Translations under genes and position numbers: made by a program
Part shown: positions 1-13,044 of the stretch, one piece after another
Position numbering within the stretch: position 1 is the stretch's first letter
Layout of the letters: every line of letters starts with the position of its first letter
From: Atherix ibis
Taxonomy: Eukaryota > Arthropoda > Insecta > Diptera > Athericidae
Length of the DNA: 64,000 bases
NCBI GenBank assembly: GCA_958298945.1
Contig: OY282608.1
Coordinates: 58,318,951 to 58,382,950, forward strand
Direction of reading: 5' to 3'
Notes under the pieces: model-generated
Told to the model about the DNA's origin: nothing
Seen by the model: only the letters and a program-made list of their open reading frames with translations
Database searches by the model: none

Positions 1-2607
1 CAACAAACCAACAAACCAACAAACCAACAAACCACCAAACCAACAAGCCAACAAGCCAACAAACCAACAAACCAACAAACCAACAAGCCAACAAACCAAC
101 AAACCAACCAACCAACAAGCCAACAAGCCATTAAACCAACAAACCAACAAGCCAACAAACCAACAAGCCAACAACCAACAAACCAACAAAGCAACAAGCC
201 AACAAGCCAACAAACCAACAAGCCAACAAGCCAACAAACCAACAAACCAACAAACCAACAAACTAAGTAACCAACAAGCCAACAAACCAACAAACCAACA
301 AGCCAACAAGCAAACAAACCAATAAACCAACAAGCCAACAAACCAACAAACCAACAAGCCAACAAACCAACAAAGCAACAAGCCAACAAACCAACAAACC
401 AACAAACCAACAAGCCAACCAACCAACAAACCAACAAGCCAACAAACCAACAAACAAATAAACCAACAAACCAACAAACCAACAAACCAACAAGCCAACA
501 AGCCAACAAACCAACAAACCAACAAACCAACAAGCCAACAAACCAACAAGCCAACAAACCAACAAACAAACAAACCAACAAGCCAACAAGCCAACAAGCC
601 AACAAACCAACAAACCAACAAGCCAACAAACCAACAAACCAACAAACCAACAAGCCAACAAGCCAACAAACCAACAAACCAACAAGCCAACAAGCCAACA
701 AACCGACAAACCAACAAGCCAACAAGCCAACAAACCAACAAACCAACAAGCCAATAAACCAACAAACCAACAAACCAACAAACCAACAAACCAACAAGCC
801 AACAAACCAACAAGCCAACAAACCAACAAACCAACAAGCCAACAAGCCAACAAACCAACAAACCAACAAACCAACAAGCCAACAAACCAACAAACAAATA
901 AACCAACAAACCAACAAACCAACAAGTCAACAAGCCAACAAACCAACAAACCAACAAACCAGCAAGCCAACAAACCAACAAACAAACAAACCAACAAACC
1001 AACAAACCAAGAAACCAACAAGCCAACAAGGCAACAAACCAACAAACCAACAAACCAACAAACTAAGTAACCAACAAGCCAACAAACCAACAAACCAACA
1101 AGCCAACAAGCCAACAAACCAACAAACCAACAAGCCAACAAACCAACAAACCAACAAACCAAAAAACCAACAAACCAACAAACCAACAAACCAACAAACC
1201 AACAAACCAACAACCCAACAAGCCAACAAACCAACAAACCAACAAACCAACAAGCCAACAAACCAACAAGCCAACAAACCAACAAACCAACAAACCAAGC
1301 AACCAAAAAGCCAACAAACTAACAAACCAACAAGCCAACAAGCCAACAAACCAACAAACCAACAAAGCAACAAACCAACAAACCAACAAGCCAACAAGCC
1401 AACAAACCAACAAACCAACAAGCCAACAAGCCAACAAACAACAAAGCAACAAGCCAACAAACCAACAAACCAACAAACCAACAGGCCAACAAGCCAACAA
1501 ACCAACAAACCAACAAACCAACAAACCAACAAGCCAACAAACCAACAAGCCAACAAACCAACAAACCAACAAGCCAACAAACCAACAAACCAACAAACCA
1601 ACAAACTAAAAAACCAAGAAGCCAACAAACCAACAAACCAACAAACCAACAAACCAACAAGCCAACAAGCCAACAAACCAACAAACCAACAAACCAACAA
1701 ACCAACAAGCCAACAAACCAACAAACCAACAAACCAACAAGCCAACAAGCCAACAAACCAACAAACCAACAAAGCAACAAACCAACAAACCAACAAACCA
1801 ACAAACCAAGAAACTAACAAACCAACAAGCCAACAAACCAACAAACCAACAAGCCAACAAACCAACAAACCAACAAACCAACAAGCCAATAAGCCAACAA
1901 GCCAACAAACCAACAAACCAAAAAACCAACAAACCAACAAGCCAACAAACCAACAAGCCAACAAGCCAACAAACCAACAAACTAACAAACCAACAAACGA
2001 ACTAACCAACAAACCAACAAACCAACAGGCCAACAAGCCAACAAACCAACAAACCAACAAACCAACAAGCCAACAAACCAATAAGCCAACAAACCAACAA
2101 ACCAACAAGCCAACAAACCAACAAACCAACAAACCAACAAACCAACAAACCAACAAGCCAACAAACCAACAAACCAACGAACCAACAAATCAACAAACCA
2201 ACTAACCAACAAACCAACAAACCAACAAGCCAACAAGCCAACAAACCAACAAACCAACAAACCAACAAACCAACAAACCAAGTACCCAACAAACCAACAA
2301 ACCATCAAACGAACAAAGCAACAAACTAACAAACCAAGAAGCCAACAAACCAACAAACCAACAAACCAACAAACCAACAAGCCAACAAGCCAACAAACCA
2401 ACAAACCAACAAACCAACAAGCCAACAAACCAACAAACCAACAAACCAACAAGCCAACAAGCCAACAAACCAACAAACCAACAAAGCAACAAACCAGCAA
2501 ACCAACAAACCAACAAACCAAGAAACTAACAAACAAACAAGCCAACAAACCAACAAACCAACAAGCCAACAAACCAACAAACCAACAAACCAACAAGCCA
2601 ACAAGCC

Positions 2608-2634
2608 AACAAACCAAAAAAATAAAAAAACCAA
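2608..2634 (+). repeat. A-rich interruption of the octamer
   Basis: Here the array reads through two runs of seven A separated by a single T, instead of regular CC-spaced units, and the register changes by one base across the site (CC positions go from remainder 6 to remainder 7 modulo 8). It is one of the few places where two neighbouring units are both strongly degenerate. It could be local slippage in A-runs or a sequencing error in homopolymers. It carries no recognisable signal. Confidence 0.7.
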
Positions 2635-5600
2635 CAAACCAACAAGCCAACAAACCAACAAGCCAACAAGCCAACAAACCAACAAACTAACAAACCAACA
2701 AACAAACTAACCAACAAACCAACAAGCCAACAAGCCAACAAGCCAACAAACCAACAAACCAAGTAACCAAAAAGCCAACAAACTAACAAACCAACAAGCC
2801 AACAAGCCAACAAACCAACAAACCAACAAAGCAACAAGCCAACAAGCCAACAAACCAACAAACCAACAAGCCAACAAACCAAGTAACCAAAAAGCCAACA
2901 AACTAACAAACCAACAAGCCAACAACCCAACAAGCCAACAAGTCAACAAACCAACAAACCAACAAACCAACAAGCCAACAAACCAACAAACCAACAAACC
3001 AACAAACCAACAGGCCAACAAACCAACAAACCAACAAACCAACAAGCCAACAAGTCAACAAACCAACAAACCAACAAACCAACAAAGCAACAAACCAACA
3101 AACCAACAAACCAAAAATCCAAGAAACTAACAAACCAACAAGCCAACAAACCAACAAACCAACAAACCAACAAACCAACAAACCAACAAACCAACAAGCC
3201 AACAAACCAACAAACCAACAAACTAACAAACCAACAAACGAACTAATCAACAAGCCAACAAACCAACAAACCAACAAGCCAACAAGCCAACAAACCAACA
3301 AACCAACAAACCAACAAACCAACAAGCCAGCAAACCAACAAACCAACAAGCCAACAAACCAACAAACCAACAAACCAGCAAACCAACAAACTAACAAAGC
3401 AACAAGCCAACAAACCAACAAACCAACAAACCAACAAGCCAACAACCCAAAAGCCAACAAACCAACAAACCAACAAACCAACGAATCAACAAACCAACAA
3501 ACCAACAAGCCAACTAGCCAACAAACCAACAAACCAACAAACCAGCAAACCAACAAACCAACAAACTAACAAAGCAACAAGCCAACAAACCAACAAACCA
3601 ACAAACCAACAAGCTAACAGGCCAACAAACCAACAAACCAACAAACCAACAAGCCAACAAACCACCAAGCCAACAAACCAACAAACCAACAAGCCAACAA
3701 GCCAACAAACAAACAAACCAACAAACCAACAAGCCAACAAGCCAACAAACCAACAAACCAACAAACAAACAAACCAACAAGCCAACAAGCCAACAAACCA
3801 ACAAACCAACAAACCAACAAGCCAACAAACCAACAAGCCAACAAACCAACAAACAAACAAACCAACAAGCCAACAAACCAACAAACCAACAAGCCAACAA
3901 GCCAACAAACCGACAAACCAACAAGCCAACAAACCAACAAGCCAACAAGCCAACAAGCCAACAAACCAACAAACCAACAAACCAACAAGCCAACAAACCA
4001 ACAAACCAACACACCAACAAACCAACAAACCACCAAACCAACAAGCCAACAAGCCAACAAGCCAACAAGCCAACAAACCAACAAACCAACAAACCAACAA
4101 GCCAACAAACCAACAAACCAACAAACCAACAAGCCAACAAGCCATTAAACCAACAAACCAACAAGCCAACGAACCAACAAGCCAACAAGCCAACAAACCA
4201 ACAAACCAACAAACCAACAAACCAACAAGCCAACAAGCCATTAAACCAACAAACCAACAAGCCAACAAACCAACAAGCCAACAAACCAACAAACCAACAA
4301 AGCAACAAGCCAACAAGCCAACAAACCAACAAGCCAACAAGCCAACAAACCAACAAACCACAAACCAACAAGCCAACAAACCAACAAACCAACAAGCCAA
4401 CAAACCAAAAAACCAACACACCAACAAACCAACAAACCAACAAACCAACAAACTAACAAAGCCAGAAGCCAACAAACCAACAAACCAACAAACCAACGAA
4501 TCAACAAACCAACAAACCAACAAGCCAACTAGCCAACAAACCAACAAACCAACAAACCAGCAAACCAACAAACCAACAAACTAACAAAGCAACAAGCCAA
4601 CAAACCAACAAACCAACAAACCAACAAGCCAACAGGCCAACAAACCAACAAACCAACAAACCAACAAACCAACAAGCCAACAAACCACCAAGCCAACAAA
4701 CCAACAAACCAACAAGCCAACAAGCCAACAAACCAACAAACCAACAAACCAACAAGCCAACAAGCCAACAAACCAACAAACCAACAAACCAACAAACAAA
4801 CAAACCAACAAGCCAACAAGCCAACAAACCAACAAACCAACAAACCAACAAGCCAACAAACCAACAAGCCAACAAACCAACAAGCCAACAAGCCAACAAG
4901 CCAACAAACCAACAAACCGACAAACCAACAAGCCAACAAACCAACAAGCCAACAAGCCAACAAACCAACAAACCAACAAACCAACAAGCCAACAAGCCAA
5001 CAAACCAACAAACCAACAAGCCAACAAGCCAACAAACCGACAAACCAACAAGCCAACAAACCAACAAGCCAACAAGCCAACAAGCCAACAAACCAACAAA
5101 CCCACAAACCAACAAGCCAACAAACCAACAAACCAACAAACCAACAAACCAACAAACCACCAAACCAACAAGCCAACAAGCCAACAAACCAACAAACCAA
5201 CAAACCAACAAGCCAACAAACCAACAAACCAACAAACCAACAAGCCAACAAGCCATTAAACCAACAAACCAACAATCCAACAAACCAACAAGCCAACAAA
5301 CCAACAAACCAACAAAGCAACAAGCCAACAAGCCAACAAACCAACAAGCCAACAAGCCAACAAACCAACAAACCAACAAACTAAGTAACCAACAAGCCAA
5401 CAAACCAACAAACCAACAAGCCAACAAGCAAACAAACCAATAAACCAACAAGCCAACAAACCAACAAACCAACAAGCCAACAAACCAACAAAGCAACAAG
5501 CCAACAAACCAACAAACCAACAAACCAACAAGCCAACCAACCAACAAACCAACAAGCCAACAAACCAACAAACAAATAAACCAACAAACCAACAAACCAA

Positions 5601-6884
5601 CAAGCCAACAAGCCAACAAACCAACAAACCAACAAACCAACAAGCCAACAAACCAACAAGCCAACAAACCAACAAACAAACAAACCAACAAGCCAACAAG
5701 CCAACAAGCCAACAAACCAACTAACCAACAAGCCAACAAACCAACAAACCAACAAACCAACAAGCCAACAAGCCAACAAACCAACAAACCAACAAGCCAA
5801 CAAGCCAACAAACCGACAAACCAACAAGCCAACAAGCCAACAAACCAACAAACCAACAAGCCAATAAACCAACAAACCAACAAACCAACAAACCAACAAA
5901 CCAACAAGCAAACAAACCAACAAACCAACAAACCAACAAGCCAACAAACCAACAAACAAATAAACCAACAAACCAAAAAACCAACAAACCAACAAACCAA
6001 CAAACCAACAAACCAACAAGCCAACAAGCCAACAAACCAACAAACCAACAAACAAACAAGCCAACAAACCAACAAGCCAACAAACCAACAAACCAACAAA
6101 CCAAGTAACCAACAAACCAAAAAACCATCAAACGAACAAAGCAACAAACCAACAAGCCAACAAGCCAACAAAACAACAAACCAAGTAACCAAAAAGCCAA
6201 CAAACTAACAAACCAACAAGCCAACAAACCAACAAGCCAACAAGCCAACAAACCAACAAATTAACAAAGTAACAAACCAAAAAACCAACAAACCAAAAAA
6301 CCAACAAACCAACAAACTATCAAACGAACAAAGTAACAAGCCAACAAGCCAACAAACCAACAAACTAACAAACCAACAAACAAACAAACCAACAAGCCAA
6401 CAAACCAACAAGCCAACAAACCAACAAACAAACAAACCAACAAGCCAACAAGCCAACAAGCCAACAAACCAACTAACCAACAAGCCAACAAACCAACAAA
6501 CCAACAAACCAACAAGCCAACAAGCCAACAAACCAACAAACCAACAAGCCAACAAGCCAACAAACCGACAAACCAACAAGCCAACAAGCCAACAAACCAA
6601 CAAACCAACAAGCCAATAAACCAACAAACCAACAAACCAACAAACCAACAAACCAACAAGCCAACAAACCAACAAACCAACAAACCAACAAGCCAACAAA
6701 CCAACAAACAAATAAACCAACAAACCAAAAAACCAACAAACCAACAAACCAACAAACCAACAAACCAACAAACCAACAAGCCAACAAGCCAACAAACCAA
6801 CAAACCAACAAGCCAACAAGCCAACAAACCGACAAACCAACAAGCCAACAAGCCAACAAACCAACAAACCAACAAGCCAATAAT

Positions 6885-9079
6885 CCAACAAACCAACAAA
6901 CCAACAAACCAACAAACCAACAAACTAACAAAGCAACAAGCCAACAAACCAACAAACCAACAAACCAACAAGCCAACAAGCCACAAGCCAACAACCCAAC
7001 AAACCAACAAACCAACGAAACAACAAACCAACAAACCAACAAGCCAACTAGCCAACAAACCAACAAACCAACAAACCAGCAAACCAACAAACCAACAAAC
7101 TAACAAAGCAACAACCCAACAAACCAACAAACCAACAAACCAACAAGCCAACAGGCCAACAAACCAACAAACCAACAAACCAACAAACCAACAAGCCATC
7201 AAACCACCAAGCCAACAAACCAACAAACCAACAAGCCAACAAGCCAACAAACCAACAAACCAACAAACCAACAAGCCAACAAGCCAACAAACCAACAAAC
7301 CAACAAACAAACAAACCAACAAGACAACAAGCCAACAAACCAACAAACCAACAAACCAACAAGCCAACAAACCAACAAGCCAACAAACCAACAAACAAAC
7401 AAACCAACAAGCCGACAAGCCAACAAACCAACAAACCAACAAACCAACAAGCCAACAAACCAACAAACCAACAAACCAACAAGTCAACAAACCAACAAAC
7501 CAACAAACCAACAAGCCAACAAACCAACAAACACACAAACCAACAAACCAACAAGCCAACAAGCCAACAAACCAACAAACCAACAAGCCAACAAGCCAAC
7601 AAACCAACAAACCAACAAGCCAACAAACCAACAAACCAACAAACCAACAAGTCAACAAACCAACAAACCAACAAGCCAACAAACCAACAAACACACAAAC
7701 CAACAAACCAACAAGCCAACAAGCCAACAAACCAACAAACCAACAAGCCAACAAGCCAACAAACCAACAAACCAACAAGCCAACAAGCCAACAAACCGAC
7801 AAACCAACAAGCCAACAAGCCAACAAACCAACAAACCAACAAGCCAATAAACCAACAAACCAACAAACCAACAAACCAACAAACCAACAAGCCAACAAAC
7901 CAACAAACCAACAAACCAACAAGCCAACAAACCAACAAACAAATAAACCAACAAACCAAAAAACCAACAAACCAACAAACCAACAAACCAACAAACCAAC
8001 AAGCCAACAAGCCAACAAACCAACAAACCAACAAACAAACAAGCCAACAAACCAACAAGCCAACAAACCAACAAACCAACAAACCAAGTAACCAACAAAC
8101 CAAAAAACCATCAAACGAACAAAGCAACAAACCAACAAGCCAACAAGCCAACAAAACAACAAACCAAGTAACCAAAAAGCCAACAAACTAACGAACCAAC
8201 AAGCCAACAAGCCAACAAACCAACAAACCAACAAAGCAACAAACCAACAAACCAACAAACCAAAAATCCAAGAAACTAACAAACCAACAAGCCAACAAAC
8301 CAACAAACCAACAAACCAACAAACCAACAAACCAACAAACCAACAAGCCAACAAGCCAACAAACCAACAAACTAACAAACCAACAAACGAACTAACCAAC
8401 AAGCCAACAAACCAACAAACCAACAAGCCAACAAGCCAACAAACCAACAAACCAACAAGCCAGCAAACCAACAAACCAACAAGCCAACAAACCAACAAAC
8501 CAACAAACCAGCAAACCAACAAACTAACAAAGCAACAAGCCAACAAACCAACAAACCAACAAACCAACAAGCCAACAAGCCACAAGCCAACAACCCAACA
8601 AACCAACAAACCAACGAAACAACAAACCAACAAACCAACAAGCCAACTAGCCAACAAACCAACAAACCAACAAACCAGCAAACCAACAAACCAACAAACT
8701 AACAAAGCAACAACCCAACAAACCAACAAACCAACAAACCAACAAGCCAACAGGCCAACAAACCAACAAACCAACAAACCAACAAACCAACAAGCCATCA
8801 AACCACCAAGCCAACAAACCAACAAACCAACAAGCCAACAAGCCAACAAACCAACAAACCAACAAACCAACAAGCCAACAAGCCAACAAACCAACAAACC
8901 AACAAACAAACAAACCAACAAGACAACAAGCCAACAAACCAACAAACCAACAAACCAACAAGCCAACAAACCAACAAGCCAACAAACCAACAAACAAACA
9001 AACCAATAAGCCGACAAGCCAACAAACCAACAAACCAACAAGCCAACAAACCAACAAACCAACAAACCAACAAGCCAAC
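6885..9079 (+). repeat. Duplicated segment at 1,599-bp offset (about 6,885-7,480 and 8,484-9,079)
   Basis: The rare variants of the first copy are repeated in order in the second: a 7-bp slip reading CCACAAG (6,981 and 8,580), an ACAACCC unit just after it, CCAACGAAAC, CCAACTAG, an AAGACAAC unit and a CCGACAAG unit (7,412 and 9,011). The offset is 1,599 bp, one base short of 200 octamers, because the first copy contains a one-base deletion. The match ends near 7,481, where the first copy carries AAGTCAAC and the second does not. Confidence 0.8.
7481..7770 (+). repeat. Local tandem duplication of about 160-168 bp
   Basis: The pair of variants AAGTCAAC and ACACAC occurs at 7,481 and 7,531 and again at 7,649 and 7,691. 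The first pair is one octamer farther apart than the second, so the offset drops from 168 to 160 bp. The AAA/AAG order that follows agrees in both copies. This is a small tandem duplication of about 20 octamers, followed by gain or loss of one unit. Confidence 0.75.
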
Positions 9080-9599
9080 AAGCCAACAAACCAACAAACC
9101 AACAAGCCAACAAGCCAACAAACCGACAAACCAACAAGCCAACAAACCAACAAGCCAACAAGCCAACAAGCCAACAAACCAACAAACCAACAAACCAACA
9201 AGCCAACAAACCAACAAACCAACAAACCAACAAACCAACAAACCACCAAACCAACAAGCCAACAAGCCAACAAACCAACAAACCAACAAACCAACAAGCC
9301 AACAAACCAACAAACCAACAAACCAACAAGCCAACAAGCCATTAAACCAACAAACCAAGAAGCCAACAAACCAACAAGCCAACAAGCCAACAAACCAACA
9401 AACCAACAAACCAACAAGCCAACAAGCCATTAAACCAACAAACCAACAAGCCAACAAACCAACAAGCCAACAAACCAACAAACCAACAAAGCAACAAGCC
9501 AACAAGCCAACAAACCAACAAGCCAACAAGCCAACAAACCAACAAACCACAAACCAACAAGCCAACAAACCAACAAACCAACAAGCCAACAAACCAACA

Positions 9600-12500
9600 A
9601 ACCAACACACCAACAAACCAACAAACCAACAAACCAACAAACTAACAAAGCAACAAGCCAACAAACCAACAAACCAACAAACCAACGAATCAACAAACCA
9701 ACAAACCAACAAGCCAACTAGCCAACAAACCAACAAACCAACAAACCAGCAAACCAACAAACCAACAAACTAACAAAGCAACAAGCCAACAAACCAACAA
9801 ACCAACAAACCAACAAGACAACAGGCCAACAAACCAACAAACCAACAAGCCAACAAACCACCAAGCCAACAAACCAACAAACCAACAAGCCAACAAGCCA
9901 ACAAACCAACAAACCAACAAACCAACAAGCCAACAAGCCAACAAACCAACAAACCAACAAACAAACAAACCAACAAGCCAACAAGCCAACAAACCAACAA
10001 ACCAACAAACCAACAAGCCAACAAACCAACAAGCCAACAAACCAATAAACAAACAAACCAACAAGCCAACAAGCCAACAAACCAACAAACCAACAAGCCA
10101 ACAAACCAACAAACCAACAAACCAACAAACCAACAAGCCAACAAACCAACAAACCAACAAGCCAACAAGCCAACAAACCGACAAACGAACAAGCCAACAA
10201 ACCAACAAGCCAACAAGCCAACAAGCCAACAAACCAACAAACCAACAAACCAACAAGCCAACAAACCAACAAACCAACAAACCAACAAACCAACAAACCA
10301 CCAAACCAACAAGCCAACAAGCCAACAAACTAACAAACCAACAAACCAACAAGCCAACAAACCAACAAACCAACAAACCAACAAGCCAACAAGCCATTAA
10401 ACCAACAAACCAACAAGCCAACAAACCAACAAGCCAACAAACCAACCAACCAACAAAGCAACAAGCCAACAAGCCAACAAACCAACAAGCCAACAAGCCA
10501 ACAAACCAACAAACCAACAAACCAACAAACTAAGTAACCAACAAGCCAACAAACCAACAAACCAACAAGCCAACAAGCAAACAAACCAATAAACCAACAA
10601 GCCAACAAACCAACAAACCAACAAGCCAACAAACCAACAAAGCAACAAGCCAACAAACCAACAAACCAACAAACCAACAAGCCAACCAACCAACAAACCA
10701 ACAAGCCAACAAACCAACAAACAAATAAACCAACAAACCAACAAACCAACAAACCAACAAGCCAACAAGCCAACAAACCAACAAACCAACAAACCAACAA
10801 GCCAACAAACCAACAAGCCAACAAACCAACAAACAAACAAACCAACAAGCCAACAAGCCAACAAGCCAACAAACCAACAAACCAACAAGCCAACAAACCA
10901 ACAAACCAACAAACCAACAAGCCAACAAGCCAACAAACCAACAAACCAACAAGCCAACAAGCCAACAAACCGACAAACCAACAAGCCAACAAGCCAACAA
11001 ACCAACAAACCAACAAGCCAATAAACCAACAAACCAACAAACCAACAAACCAACAAACCAACAAGCCAACAAACCAACAAACCAACAAACCAACAAGCCA
11101 ACAAACCAACAAACAAATAAACCAACAAACCAAAAAACCAACAAGCCAACAAAACAACAAACCAAGTAACCAAACAGCCAACAAACTAACAAACCAACAA
11201 GCCAACAAACCAACAAGCCAACAAGCCAACAAACCAACAAATTAACAAAGTAACAAACCAAAAAACCAACAAACCAAAAAACCAACAAACCAACAAACTA
11301 TCAAACGAACAAAGTAACAAGCCAACAAGCCAACAAACCAACAAACTAACAAGCCAACAAACCAACAAACCAACAAGCCAACAAGCCAACAAACCAACAA
11401 ACCAACAAACCAACAAGTCAACAAACCAACAAACCAACAAGCCAACAAACCAACAAACACACAAACCAACAAACCAACAAGCCAACAAGCCAACAAACCA
11501 ACAAGCCAACAAACTAAGTAACCAACAAGCCAACAAACCAACAAACAAATAAACCAACAAACCAAAAAACCAACAAGCCAACAAAACAACAAACCAAGTA
11601 ACCAAACAGCCAACAAACTAACAAACCAACAAGCCAACAAACCAACAAGCCAACAAGCCAACAAACCAACAAATTAACAAAGTAACAAACCAAAAAACCA
11701 ACAAACCAAAAAACCAACAAACCAACAAACTATCAAACGAACAAAGTAACAAGCCAACAAGCCAACAAACCAACAAACTAACAAGCCAACAAACCAACAA
11801 ACCAACAAGCCAACAAGCCAACAAACCAACAAACCAACAAACCAACAAGCCAACAAGCCAACAAACCAACAAACCAACAAGCCAACAAACCAACAAACCA
11901 ACAAGCCAACAAACCAACAAACCAACAAACCAAAAAACCAACAAACCAACAAACCAACAAAGCAATAAACCAACAAACCAACAAACCAACAAGCCAACAA
12001 GCCAACAAACCAACAAACCAACAAGCCAACAAACCAACAAACCAACAAACCAACAAACCAACAAGCCAACAAACCAACAAACAAATAAACCAAGAAACCA
12101 ACAAACCAACAAACCAACAAACCAACAAACCAACAAAACAACAAACAAATAAACCAACAAACCAACAAACCAACAAACCAACAAACCAACAAACCAACAA
12201 ACCAATGAACCAACAAACCAACAAACGAACAAACCAACAAACCAAGAAACCAACAAACTAACAAACCAACAAGCCAACAAGCCAACAAACCAACAAGCCA
12301 ACAAACCAACAAGCCAACAAACCAACAAGCCAACAAGCCAACAAGCCAACAAACGAACAAACAAACAAAGCAACAAACCAACAAACCAACAAACAAACAA
12401 ACCAACAAACTAACAAACCAACAAGCCAACAAACCAACAAACCAACAAGCCAACAAACCAACAAACCAACAAACCAACAAGCCAACAAGCCAACAAACTA

Positions 12501-13040
12501 ACAAACCAGCAAGCCAACAAACCAACAAACCAACAAGCCAACAAACCAACAAACCAACAAACCAACAAACCAACAAACCAACAAACAAAAAAACCAACAA
12601 ACTAACAAACCAACAAGCCAAAAAACCAACAAACCAACAAGCCAACAAACCAACAAGCCAACAAACCAACAAACCAACAAGCCAACAAACCAACAAACCA
12701 ACAAACCAACAAACCAACAAACCAACAAACCAACAAACCAACAAACCAGAAAGCCAACAAACTAACAAACCAACAAGCCAACAAACCAACAAGCCAACAA
12801 GCCAACAAACCAACAAACCAACAAGCCAACAAACCAACAAACCAACACACCAACAAACCAACAAACCAACAAACCAACAAACTAACAAAGCAACAAGCCA
12901 ACAAACCAACAAACCAACAAACCAACGAATCAACAAACCAACAAACCAACAAGCCAACTAGCCAACAAACCAACAAACCAACAAACCAGCAAACCAACAA
13001 ACAAAAAAACCAACAAACTAACAAACCAACAAGCCAAAAA
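9600..13040 (+). repeat. Divergent superunit related to the 4.3 kb dimer that follows
   Basis: From about 9,600 the variant order matches the sequence beginning near 13,256 at an offset of 3,656 bp: AACACACC, GCAACAAG, AACGAATC, CCAACTAG, CCAGCAAA, AAGACAACAGG, then CCATTAAA and CTAAGTAA. Near 10.7-11.1 kb the offset falls to 3,576 bp (an 80-bp, ten-unit difference), and after 11.5 kb to about 3,280 bp because of an extra internal duplication. It is an older or more rearranged member of the same superunit family. Confidence 0.75.
11108..11930 (+). repeat. Internal duplication of about 422 bp
   Basis: A block with AAACAAATAAACC, an AAAACAAC unit, CCAAGTAACCAAACAG and the triple variant starting CTATCAAA appears twice. 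The CTATCAAA unit starts at 11,308 and again at 11,730, an offset of 422 bp. The downstream superunits near 14.8 and 19.1 kb carry a single copy, so the doubling is specific to this superunit. Confidence 0.75.
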
Positions 13041-13044
13041 ACCA

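Noticed and set aside
2302..2322. CCATCAAA cluster as a known CENP-B box or transcription factor site
   Set aside because: It does not match the CENP-B box consensus as I know it, and no other known site is convincing. It is kept only as an unexplained conserved cluster.
6261..9329. A 1,022-codon - strand open frame, and many similar frames, as a membrane protein gene
   Set aside because: The frame is only the octamer read in triplets. All three frames give the same 8-residue cycle, start codons arise from chance CAT variants on the + strand, stops arise from chance CTA, TTA or TCA variants, and no ribosome-binding site, promoter or non-repeat domain is present.
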